Shown piece after piece: positions 1 to 6,408 of a DNA stretch of 7,757 bases. The notes under the pieces are model-generated. The model worked only from the letters and a program-made list of their open reading frames with translations. It searched no databases and was not told the DNA's origin. The stretch spans positions 1 to 7,757 of the forward strand of contig JAGTSD010000072.1 in NCBI GenBank assembly GCA_018262135.1. The letters run 5' to 3'. Source of the stretch: Pseudomonadota bacterium. Its GTDB lineage: Bacteria; Pseudomonadota; Gammaproteobacteria; Competibacterales; Competibacteraceae. Both the position numbers and the translations under genes were made by a program. Numbering within the stretch: position 1 is the stretch's first letter; each line of letters starts with the position of its first letter.

Positions 1-78
1 ATCATTCAACCCCGCGGCAGCGCCGTTTCTTCCGCACAGGGTTCCCGCCCCACGAAAACCGATGTTGAGGCGTCATGA
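1..78 (+). CDS. hipB: C-terminal end of HipB-like antitoxin (partial)
   Basis: The frame is open from the window edge to a TGA at 76-78 and encodes 25 residues that begin IIQPRG and end DVEAS. The stop overlaps the ATG of the following hipA as ATGA, the tight coupling typical of antitoxin-toxin pairs. HipB proteins are small Xre-type helix-turn-helix antitoxins encoded directly upstream of hipA. They bind HipA and repress their own operon. The helix-turn-helix itself lies outside the window, so the identity rests on position, the overlap and a tail that resembles the C-terminal strand and tail of HipB-type proteins. A different short upstream gene cannot be excluded. Confidence 0.6.
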   Translation: MIQPRGSAVSSAQGSRPTKTDVEAS

Positions 79-1328
79 TCGACCCTGATGCTCTCAACGT
101 CTGGAGCGAGCAACGTCTGGTCGGCTATCTGTGGCGTAATTTATTGGGTCAGATCGGGTTTCGCTACGACGCCGAGTGGATTGCCGCTGGTGGTTTTGCC
201 ATCTCGCGCACTCTGCCCTTGGACGCCGGCGATGCGGCAGCGGAGGAGGGCGTCGCCCATCGCTTCTTCGCCAACCTGCTGCCTGAGGGTGGCGTCCGGG
301 AGCGCATCGTCCGCGATCTCCGGATTCCGAACACGGATTTTGATCTCCTGCGCGCTATCGGCGGCGAGTGCGCTGGCGCGCTGTCCATTTTGCCCGTCGA
401 ACGGCAGCCGTCGGGGGAACGCCATTACCATCCACTCACCGATGCGGATTTGGCCAACCTGGCGGCTAGGCGCGGCCAGATCTACACCGCGTGGCCTGCC
501 GACGAGCGTCCCCGGCTATCCCTGGCCGGCGCTCAGGATAAATGTCCTGTCCTGTTCCAGAACGAGAGCTATTTCCTGCCCCAGGGAGAAGCGCCTTCCA
601 GCCACATTCTGAAATTCGAGCTGGCGGACTATCGTCATCTGCCTGCTTATGAAACCTTCACTACTCATCTCGCCCGGACGGCTGGCTTACCGGTGGTGGA
701 TATCGAGTTGCGGTCGATCAGGCGAATCCGTTATGCGTTGATTGCCCGTTATGATCGCGTGCGGGATGACCGGGGTGAAGTGCAACGATGGCATCAGGAA
801 GATTTCTGCCAGGCCATGGGATACGGGCATGAGAAAAAATATCAAAACGACGGTGGGCCGTCCTTTGCTCAGTGCTACCAATTGGTGCGAGATGCTTCCA
901 GCGAACCGGCGATTGATGCGCAATATCTATTGCGCTGGCAAATTTTCAATGTGCTGGTGGGTAATTCGGATGGCCACGCCAAAAATCTTTCGCTGCTGCA
1001 TCTGCCCAACGGAACGATCCGTCTGGCGCCTTTCTATGATCTGGTCTGTACCCGCGCGATCGAACGTATCGACTCTCATCTCGCTTTTGATGTCGGCGGC
1101 GAGCGAAACCCCAGCCTGATCGCCAGATTGCATTGGGAAGCGTTCGCCAGACAATGTGATATCAAGCCGCGATTTCTGATCAATCTGGTTGAAGTGATGG
1201 CGATCCAGTTACTACAGGCGGTGGTTTTATCGAGAGCGATCTTTGAAGAGCGATTTGGCGCCTATCCGGCGTTGCAGCGCATCGAACAGATCGTGATTAA
1301 ACAGTGCGAGCGCGTCATCAAACGATGA
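75..1328 (+). CDS. hipA: HipA-family serine/threonine kinase toxin
   Basis: This is a 417-residue protein kinase of the HipA toxin family. In E. coli, HipA phosphorylates glutamyl-tRNA synthetase, halts translation and promotes persistence; the target here is unknown. The N-terminal HipA subdomain is clear (WSEQRLVGYL near residue 10, then HRFFANLLPEG and GGECAGALSILP). The kinase core has the glycine-rich loop SLAGAQDK with Ser149, equivalent to the autophosphorylated Ser150 of E. coli HipA. It also has the ATP-contacting lysine Lys180 (SHILKFE), the HQEDFCQAMG segment, the catalytic GNSDGHAKN motif with Asp299, and the metal-binding FYDL with Asp322. No key residue is missing and the length is close to the 440 residues of the E. 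coli protein, so the toxin looks intact. The start at 75 overlaps the upstream stop, which suggests translational coupling to the antitoxin. The operon promoter lies outside the window. Confidence 0.93.
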   Translation: MIDPDALNVWSEQRLVGYLWRNLLGQIGFRYDAEWIAAGGFAISRTLPLDAGDAAAEEGVAHRFFANLLPEGGVRERIVRDLRIPNTDFDLLRAIGGECAGALSILPVERQPSGERHYHPLTDADLANLAARRGQIYTAWPADERPRLSLAGAQDKCPVLFQNESYFLPQGEAPSSHILKFELADYRHLPAYETFTTHLARTAGLPVVDIELRSIRRIRYALIARYDRVRDDRGEVQRWHQEDFCQAMGYGHEKKYQNDGGPSFAQCYQLVRDASSEPAIDAQYLLRWQIFNVLVGNSDGHAKNLSLLHLPNGTIRLAPFYDLVCTRAIERIDSHLAFDVGGERNPSLIARLHWEAFARQCDIKPRFLINLVEVMAIQLLQAVVLSRAIFEERFGAYPALQRIEQIVIKQCERVIKR

Positions 1329-1365
1329 TGGAAAACCTGGCCAGGAGCGGTTTACAGGGCGATTC

Positions 1366-1382
1366 CATAATTCATGATTATG
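1366..1382. repeat. Inverted repeat CATAAT-N5-ATTATG, candidate operator
   Basis: The arms are a perfect 6 bp with a 5-bp spacer (TCATG), within the AT-rich gap between hipA and the kfrA-like gene. The right arm also takes part in a second inverted repeat, GATTAT-GAGA-ATAATC, at 1376-1391. This spacing suits a dimeric DNA-binding protein better than a terminator. The KfrA-like protein encoded downstream is the obvious candidate ligand, because plasmid KfrA is known to bind its own promoter region. That link is inferred. Confidence 0.4.
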
Positions 1383-1391
1383 AGAATAATC

Positions 1392-1421
1392 TTGAATTTT
1401 ACCTCGGTAAATCCCTGTAAT
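1392..1421 (+). promoter_or_regulatory. Possible sigma-70 promoter for the kfrA-like gene
   Basis: A -35-like TTGAAT (1392-1397) and a -10-like TGTAAT (1416-1421) are separated by 18 bp. Each matches several consensus positions, and the pair lies about 75 bp upstream of the kfrA-like start, in the most AT-rich part of the window. The inverted repeat at 1398-1411 lies in the spacer and the one at 1418-1431 overlaps the -10 region, a layout expected for repression. This is a by-eye prediction only. Confidence 0.35.
1398..1411. repeat. Inverted repeat TTTACC-TC-GGTAAA
   Basis: Two perfect 6-bp arms are separated by 2 bp, with no T-run afterwards, so this is not a terminator. It lies between the proposed -35 and -10 boxes of the kfrA-like gene and is a candidate repressor site. 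Confidence 0.4.
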
Positions 1422-1431
1422 ATACGTATTA
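1418..1431. repeat. Inverted repeat TAATA-TACG-TATTA
   Basis: Perfect 5-bp arms with a 4-bp spacer overlap the proposed -10 box and extend into a further ATTATG word at 1428-1433. The same ATTATG/CATAAT word occurs at 1366-1371, 1377-1382 and 1468-1473, which gives four copies in about 108 bp. This supports a cluster of related binding half-sites. Confidence 0.35.
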
Positions 1432-1493
1432 TGTAATCATTTTATCTGTTATCATCGCTTCATCACCCATAATCACGGAGCTTCACCGATCCC

Positions 1494-2528
1494 ATGGCTC
1501 GTTCCGGAATTCGTTACGAAGAAGTCCAGGATGCCGCTGAAACCCTGCTTGGGCGCGGCCTCAATCCCACCATCCAGCGCGTGCGCGAACTGCTCGGTAC
1601 CGGCAGCAACACCACCATCAGCGAGCATCTGAAAAGCTGGCAACAACAACTCGCCGAAGCGCCCAAAGTCATTTTGCCGCCCGCCATTCCCGAAGCCGTC
1701 GCTGCCGCGCTGGACGCCTTCTGGAAACTCGCCGTGCAACACGCTGAAGCAGCATTCGAGGAACAGCGCGTGATCGCCGCGCAAGCCGTCGCCGGCGCCG
1801 AACAGGCTCGGGACGCCGCCATCGCCGAACAGCAGCAGTTACGCAACGAAGCCGACGATCAACGCCGTCGCCTCGAAGCCGCCCAAACGGTCAACCGCGA
1901 ACTCACCGACCGGCTGTTGGTGGAACAGGAACGTCGCGCTGCCGCCGAATCCACCATTCAGGCCGCCGAACAGCGCGTTCAAGCCGCTACGGAAACCATC
2001 GCCCAAATCCGCGCCGAAACCGCCGCCCGCATTGCCCAGCTTGAAACCACTTTGCACCAAACCCGGGCGGACATGGATCAACAACTGGCTGAAGCCCGGC
2101 AGCGGTTTGAAACCGAACGCCAGCGTGGCGAAGCCAGCGAGGCGCGATGGCTGGCCATGCTCGATCAACTGCGCACCGAACAGACAGCGGAACGTCAGAC
2201 CTTCGCAACCGAGCGCCAGGACTGGAAAAATCAGGAAATCGCCTGGCGGGAGCAACGGGACATCCAGCACCGTGAAACTGCCGAACTGCGGGCCACCCTG
2301 GCTGTAGCCGAGGAACGCCAGCGCACTTTAGTCAATGAAATCGAACAGTTACGCCCTCTGCTTCAACTCGCGGAAACGCGCTATCTCGATGCCATCCGCG
2401 ATGCGGAAGCCCTGCGCGGCGAATTGAAAGCGGCGTTGGCGGATCAGCAACACTTGCAACGCCAGTTGGAAGCTCGGCCTCCTCTCCCCTCCAACCCGGT
2501 TCAAACCCAGGCGCCGGATTCACAGTGA
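1494..2528 (+). CDS. KfrA-type DNA-binding protein with long coiled coil
   Basis: This 344-residue protein has a KfrA N-terminal domain followed by an extended coiled coil. Residues 1-50 carry the family pattern: GIRYEEVQDAAETLL, then NPTIQRVRELLGTGSNTTISEHLKSW, a winged helix-turn-helix whose recognition helix lies at about 36-49. A short proline-containing linker (57-66) leads to about 250 residues rich in Ala, Glu, Gln and Arg with heptad-like spacing, then a Pro-rich tail. KfrA of plasmid RK2 is an autoregulated DNA-binding protein with an alpha-helical tail and is linked to stable plasmid maintenance; chromosomal relatives are common and mostly uncharacterised. The ATG at 1494 is chosen because the domain begins at once after it. 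A GGAG at 1477-1480 lies 13 bases upstream. The palindrome-rich leader suggests autoregulation. Its neighbour hipBA raises the possibility of a formerly mobile or plasmid-derived segment, but no transfer genes are visible. Confidence 0.85.
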   Translation: MARSGIRYEEVQDAAETLLGRGLNPTIQRVRELLGTGSNTTISEHLKSWQQQLAEAPKVILPPAIPEAVAAALDAFWKLAVQHAEAAFEEQRVIAAQAVAGAEQARDAAIAEQQQLRNEADDQRRRLEAAQTVNRELTDRLLVEQERRAAAESTIQAAEQRVQAATETIAQIRAETAARIAQLETTLHQTRADMDQQLAEARQRFETERQRGEASEARWLAMLDQLRTEQTAERQTFATERQDWKNQEIAWREQRDIQHRETAELRATLAVAEERQRTLVNEIEQLRPLLQLAETRYLDAIRDAEALRGELKAALADQQHLQRQLEARPPLPSNPVQTQAPDSQ

Positions 2529-2585
2529 TGGCCTCTTCTGTTTGCCAGCGGGGATAGCTGCTAACATTTCACCGCCTTACCCCAC

Positions 2586-2591
2586 GAAGGA
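2586..2591 (+). promoter_or_regulatory. Shine-Dalgarno GAAGGA of substrate-binding protein 1
   Basis: This purine-rich site lies 10 bases before the ATG at 2602. It decides the start: the frame is also open to a TTG at 2542, but that would put 20 non-hydrophobic residues before an otherwise perfect signal peptide. Confidence 0.7.
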
Positions 2592-2601
2592 ACAAACAAC
2601 C

Positions 2602-3744
2602 ATGAAAACCCGATTCTGGAAGAACCTGTTGGCGACAACGCTGCTGTTGACCGGCATCGGCATCGCCCAGGCCGCCGACCCCATTAAAATTGGTTCTTTT
2701 TTGATCGTGACCGGCCCGGCCTCGTTCCTGGGCGATCCCGAGTTGAAAACCCTGCAAATGGTCGTCGAGGACATTAACGCCAAGGGCGGCGTCAATGGTC
2801 GCAAGATCGAGCTGATCCACTACGATACCGGTGGCAACGCCAAGGATGCGGTCAATTTCGTCAAGCGCCTGATCAAAAAGGATAACGTAGACCTGCTCAT
2901 CGGCGGCACCAGCTCCGGCGACACCCTGGCGGTCATCCCCGATGTAGAAAAGGAAGGGATCCCGTTCATTTCACTGGCCGCCGCCGTCGAAATCACCGAA
3001 CCGACCAAAAAATGGGTGTTCAAGGTCGCGCCCACCGACCGCATGGCCGTCGCCAGGGTTCTGGAAGACTTGCGCAAGCGCGGCTTGACCAAGGTAGCCC
3101 TGATCACCGGCGATGGCGGTTTTGATAAATCGGGCCGCGAGCAAGTCCTCAAACTGGCTCCTCAATACGGTATTACCCTGGTCGCCGACGAGTCCTATGG
3201 CAACAAGGACACCGACATGACGGCCCAGTTGACCAAGATTCGCGGCACCAACGCGCAAGCGATCTTCAACTTCGGCTTCGGTCAGGCCCCGGCCATCGTC
3301 ACCAAAAACATCAAGCAACTGGGCATCACCCTCCCCCTCTACCACTCGCACGGCGTCGCCTCCAGGACCTTCATCGAGTTGGCCGGCGAAGCGGCGGAAG
3401 GCGCCCGTCTGCCGGCAGCGGCGCTGGTCGTCGCCGAGCAACTGCCTGACAGCGATCCTCATAAACCGGTGCTGCTCGCTTACAAAAAACAGTACGAAGC
3501 CAAGCACGGTCCGGTATCCACCTTCGGCGGCCACGGTTACGACAGTCTGATGATCGCCAAGGCCGCGCTGGAACGGGCCGGTGGCCCGGACAAGGCCAAG
3601 GTACGCGACGAGATCGAGAAAACCCAGGGCTTCATTGGCACCGCCGGCATATTCAACATCAGTCCCCAGGATCACATGGGCCTGGGTTCGGATGCCTTCA
3701 AGCTGGTGGAAATCCGCAATGGCGCCTGGAAAATCATCGAATAA
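2602..3744 (+). CDS. ABC transporter periplasmic substrate-binding protein 1, branched-chain/aromatic amino acid type
   Basis: This 380-residue periplasmic binding protein belongs to the LivJ-like (Peripla_BP_6) family of ABC importers. A Sec signal peptide is clear: MKTRFWKN, a hydrophobic LLATTLLLTGIGI core and cleavage after AQA, giving a mature protein of about 356 residues. Family hallmarks follow: PIKIGSF at the mature N-terminus, GPASFLGDPELKTLQMVVEDINAKGGVNGRKIEL, the GGTSSGD loop at 101-107, SLAAAVE at 124-130, and LITGDGGFDKSG. The second lobe includes the NFGFGQAP region. The LivH-type permease downstream supports an amino-acid importer. The adjacent iorAB genes suggest aromatic amino acids or aryl-keto acids as ligand, which is inference. 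It is about 83% identical to the second binding protein at 6409. The gap from the kfrA-like gene is 73 bp and I could not settle on a promoter in it. Confidence 0.9.
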   Translation: MKTRFWKNLLATTLLLTGIGIAQAADPIKIGSFLIVTGPASFLGDPELKTLQMVVEDINAKGGVNGRKIELIHYDTGGNAKDAVNFVKRLIKKDNVDLLIGGTSSGDTLAVIPDVEKEGIPFISLAAAVEITEPTKKWVFKVAPTDRMAVARVLEDLRKRGLTKVALITGDGGFDKSGREQVLKLAPQYGITLVADESYGNKDTDMTAQLTKIRGTNAQAIFNFGFGQAPAIVTKNIKQLGITLPLYHSHGVASRTFIELAGEAAEGARLPAAALVVAEQLPDSDPHKPVLLAYKKQYEAKHGPVSTFGGHGYDSLMIAKAALERAGGPDKAKVRDEIEKTQGFIGTAGIFNISPQDHMGLGSDAFKLVEIRNGAWKIIE

Positions 3745-3782
3745 CCCACATTCCGTTACACTTTAAAGCCCACCCATCCGGC

Positions 3783-3808
3783 GGCGGGTTCCTCCCCAGC
3801 GACCCGCC
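3783..3808. repeat. Hairpin between substrate-binding protein 1 and iorA
   Basis: GGCGGGT (3783-3789) pairs perfectly with ACCCGCC (3802-3808) across a 12-base loop. No T-run follows, so it is not a standard intrinsic terminator. A stable stem directly after a binding-protein gene may protect the upstream mRNA 3' end and raise its expression over the enzyme genes. That role is inferred. No other feature is seen in the 99-bp gap except a GAGG at 3828-3831 that serves iorA. Confidence 0.45.
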
Positions 3809-3843
3809 AGCCCCGATCAGCATGAACGAGGTCCGCACCATCC

Positions 3844-5712
3844 ATGAATGCCGTGGTTCAAGCCCAGGCTGAAAGCCGCTATCTCCTCTCCGGCAACGAA
3901 GCGGTTGCCCGCGCCGCCTGGGAAGCCGGCGTCCGGGTCGCCGCCGCCTATCCCGGCACGCCCGCGACCGAAATCCTGGAAAACATTGCCCTCTACCCCG
4001 ACATCTACTCCGAATGGTCGGTCAATGAGAAGGTGGCGGTGGAAGTCGCCATCGGCGCTTCGCTGGCGGGATCGCGTTCGCTGGCGGCCATGAAGCACGT
4101 CGGCATGAACGTCGCCTCGGATGCGTTCATGACCCAGTCGCTGGCCGGCGTGGTCGGTGGGCTGGTCATCGTGGTGGCCGACGACGTGGGGCTGTCCTCG
4201 TCGCAGAACGAGCAGGATTCCCGCTACTGGGGCCGCTTCGGCCACCTGCCGATCCTGGAGCCGGCGGATTCCCAGGAAGCCTACGAAATGGTCAAACGAG
4301 CCTTCGACCTCTCCGAGGAATACGAAGTCCCGGTCATCGTCCGCATGACCACCCGCGTTTGCCACGTCAAGGCCATGGTCACGGTCGAAGGCGAGCGGAT
4401 CGAGCACCATGCCGCCGGCTTTCAGAAAAATCCCCAGCGTTGGGTAATGACTCCCGCCAACGCCAAGCCGCGCCTGCCGTTGATGCACGAGCGCGACCGC
4501 AAATTCCGCGAACTGAGCGAAACCATTGACCTCAACGTCGCATTCACCGGCAGCGACCGGCGCATCGGCTTTATCACCTCCGGCCCCGCGTTCATGCACG
4601 TCCGCGAGACCTTCCCCAACGCCCCGGTGCTCAAACTCGGCTTCAGTTGCCCGCCGCCGCTGGACAAGATTCGCGCCTTCGCCGGCCAGGTGGATACCCT
4701 GGTGGTAGTCGAGGAAACCGAACCACTGCTGGAAACCGAAATTCGCGCCGCCGGATTGGACGTGCGCGGCAAGGACATTCTGCCGCGCTTCGGCGAACTG
4801 GCGCCCAACGTACTCCGTCCAGCCATCAAGCCCCTGCTGGGCGAATCTTACGAAGTCCCGAAACGCTCCCAGGCCAGCGTTTTCCCGCGCCCGCCGACCA
4901 TGTGCGCGTCCTGCCCGCATCTCGGCCCCTACTTCGCCCTCTCCCACATCCGCAACCTCAATATCATCGGCGACATCGGTTGCTACACCCTTGGCGCGGG
5001 CCATCCCTGGAATGCGCTCGATACCTGCACCTGCATGGGCGCATCGCTGAGCATGGCCCACGGCATGGACAAGGGGCGCGGCGAATCCGACCAGAAGAAG
5101 CACATCGTCGCGGTGATTGGCGACTCCACCTTCCTGCACATGGGCATGCAGGGACTACTCAACATGGTCTACAACCGGGGCAACGTCACCGTGCTGCTGC
5201 TGGACAACCGCTCGGTCGGCATGACCGGCGGCCAGGAGAATCCCGGCACCGGCGAGGATTTGCACGGCCTCCCTGCCCCGCGCGTGGATTTCGCCAAGCT
5301 GGTTGAGGCGCTGGGCGTCCGCCCCGAACGCATCCGCATGGTAGATCCCTACGAACTGCCGAACGTCGTCAAGCTAGTGCGCGAAGAGACCAAGATGGAG
5401 GAGCCGTCGGTGATCATCACCAACCGCCCCTGCTCGCTCACCGACCGCTTCGAGCACCTCCGTCCCTATGAAGTGATTGACGACCAATGCACCGGTTGCG
5501 GCAACTGCATTGATCTCGGTTGTCCGGCCATCTTTGTCTCCCGCCGCGAGACCGTGACTGCCAAGAGCGGCAAGAGCAAGGAACTGGTGTTTGCCCGCAT
5601 TGACGCCAATGCCTGCACCGGCTGTCACATGTGCGTCGAGACCTGCGCCCCCGAGGCCATCGTCCAACAGCAACCGCAAAACCGCGTTATTCGGATTCAG
5701 CCCCATGCTTGA
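3844..5712 (+). CDS. iorA: Indolepyruvate:ferredoxin oxidoreductase, alpha subunit
   Basis: This 622-residue cytoplasmic subunit carries thiamine diphosphate (TPP) and iron-sulfur clusters. With IorB it converts an arylpyruvate and CoA to arylacetyl-CoA and CO2 while reducing ferredoxin (EC 1.2.7.8). The N-terminal pyruvate-oxidoreductase domain shows LLSGNEAVARAA, AAYPGTPATEIL (Tyr36-Pro40) and EWSVNEKVAVEVAIGAS from residue 57. The TPP domain has CASC (Cys354, Cys357), GDIGCYTLG from 376, and the cofactor motif GDS (426-428) spaced to Asn455 in LLLDNRSVGMTGGQ. The C-terminus is a 2x[4Fe-4S] ferredoxin domain. The first set is Cys549, 552, 555 and 560, with a four-residue last gap. The second is Cys591, 594, 597 and 601, followed by Ala rather than Pro. 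Length and order match the split IorA type rather than the long fused proteobacterial form. A GAGG at 3828-3831, 12 bases upstream, supports the ATG. It is translationally coupled to iorB. Confidence 0.95.
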   Translation: MNAVVQAQAESRYLLSGNEAVARAAWEAGVRVAAAYPGTPATEILENIALYPDIYSEWSVNEKVAVEVAIGASLAGSRSLAAMKHVGMNVASDAFMTQSLAGVVGGLVIVVADDVGLSSSQNEQDSRYWGRFGHLPILEPADSQEAYEMVKRAFDLSEEYEVPVIVRMTTRVCHVKAMVTVEGERIEHHAAGFQKNPQRWVMTPANAKPRLPLMHERDRKFRELSETIDLNVAFTGSDRRIGFITSGPAFMHVRETFPNAPVLKLGFSCPPPLDKIRAFAGQVDTLVVVEETEPLLETEIRAAGLDVRGKDILPRFGELAPNVLRPAIKPLLGESYEVPKRSQASVFPRPPTMCASCPHLGPYFALSHIRNLNIIGDIGCYTLGAGHPWNALDTCTCMGASLSMAHGMDKGRGESDQKKHIVAVIGDSTFLHMGMQGLLNMVYNRGNVTVLLLDNRSVGMTGGQENPGTGEDLHGLPAPRVDFAKLVEALGVRPERIRMVDPYELPNVVKLVREETKMEEPSVIITNRPCSLTDRFEHLRPYEVIDDQCTGCGNCIDLGCPAIFVSRRETVTAKSGKSKELVFARIDANACTGCHMCVETCAPEAIVQQQPQNRVIRIQPHA

Positions 5713-6328
5713 CCGCATCACCAACATCCTCGTCGTCGGCATCGGCGGTCAGGGCGTCATGACCGCCGCCGAAATGCTGGCCCGCACCGCCCTGAGTCAG
5801 GGCTACGATGTCAAAAAGACCGAAGTCGCCGGCATGGCCCAGCGCGGCGGCGTGGTCTCTTCCCACGTCCGTTTCGGTCCCAGGGTCTACTCCCCGCAAA
5901 TCGATGCCGGCGAGGCCGATTTGCTGATCGGCTTCGAGGCCGCCGAAGCCTTGCGCTGGCTGCCGTATCTGCGCCCGACTGGCGTGGCCATGGTCAACAC
6001 CCTGCGCATCGCCCCGCCAGTGGTATCGGTCGGCCTGTACGACTACCCCCTCGACCCCATCGGCGAACTGGCGGCGACGGGGATCGAAGTTCACGCCTTC
6101 GATGCCGGCGCCATCGCCGAGCAACTGGGCAATCTCAAGCTGGTAAACACCATCATGCTGGGCGCGATCAGCGACTACCTGCCCTTCCCCGCTGAGGTGC
6201 TCCGGGAATCCATCGTCGAAGGCTTTCGTGCCTACAAGCCCAAATTGGCGGATGTGAACGCCCAGGCTTTCGACGCCGGCCGGGAAGCAGGTCACGTCAA
6301 GGCGGTTTCGCGCCAAACAGCGGCTTGA
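5705..6328 (+). CDS. iorB: Indolepyruvate:ferredoxin oxidoreductase, beta subunit
   Basis: This 207-residue protein is the small (gamma-type pyruvate oxidoreductase domain) subunit that completes the IorAB enzyme. The family signature is visible: NILVVGIGGQGVMTAAEMLA with the GIGGQGV loop at 12-18, then KKTEVAGMAQRGGVVSSHVRFG at 37-57, followed by ADLLIGFEAAEALRWLPYL. The ATG at 5705 is chosen because the homology begins within a few residues. The frame is open further upstream inside iorA, but that extension has no family similarity. The start overlaps the iorA stop by 8 bp and has no strong Shine-Dalgarno of its own. Translation is therefore probably coupled to iorA, which would give matched amounts of the two subunits. 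The length is normal for the family. Confidence 0.93.
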   Translation: MLDRITNILVVGIGGQGVMTAAEMLARTALSQGYDVKKTEVAGMAQRGGVVSSHVRFGPRVYSPQIDAGEADLLIGFEAAEALRWLPYLRPTGVAMVNTLRIAPPVVSVGLYDYPLDPIGELAATGIEVHAFDAGAIAEQLGNLKLVNTIMLGAISDYLPFPAEVLRESIVEGFRAYKPKLADVNAQAFDAGREAGHVKAVSRQTAA

Positions 6329-6343
6329 TCGTCCATAATGAGC

Positions 6344-6360
6344 GCGGGGATCAACCCCGC
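6344..6360. repeat. Hairpin between iorB and substrate-binding protein 2
   Basis: GCGGGG (6344-6349) pairs with CCCCGC (6355-6360) over a 5-base loop. A second CCCCGC at 6367-6372 could pair with the same left arm, giving an alternative longer-loop stem. There is no T-run, so efficient intrinsic termination is unlikely. It may act as a weak attenuator or an mRNA 5'-end stabiliser for the following gene. A GAGGA at 6393-6397, 11 bases before the ATG, is the ribosome binding site of the next gene. Confidence 0.4.
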
Positions 6361-6408
6361 ATTTGCCCCCGCTAAACATAAAACATCACCCCGAGGAAGA
6401 AGATCAAC

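Noticed and set aside
2542..2567. Promoter TTGCCA / TAACAT upstream of substrate-binding protein 1
   Set aside because: The spacing is only 14 bp and both boxes are poor matches. A promoter in this gap is likely, but I cannot place it.
2542..2601. Upstream TTG start for substrate-binding protein 1
   Set aside because: It would add 20 polar residues before a textbook signal peptide, and a GAAGGA site correctly spaced for the ATG at 2602 decides against it.
3783..3808. Rho-independent terminator after substrate-binding protein 1
   Set aside because: The stem is good, but no T-rich tract follows and iorA begins shortly afterwards in the same direction.
3822..3872. Short 16-codon frame overlapping the iorA start, as a possible leader peptide
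   Set aside because: It has no ribosome binding site at proper spacing and no run of aromatic codons expected of an attenuation leader. Its overlap with iorA looks incidental.
3817..5139. Long open frame of 440 codons on the minus strand opposite iorA
   Set aside because: It is a codon-bias shadow of iorA in GC-rich DNA. It has low-complexity Gly/Ala/His/Asp content and no recognisable domain, while the plus-strand frame has full motif support.
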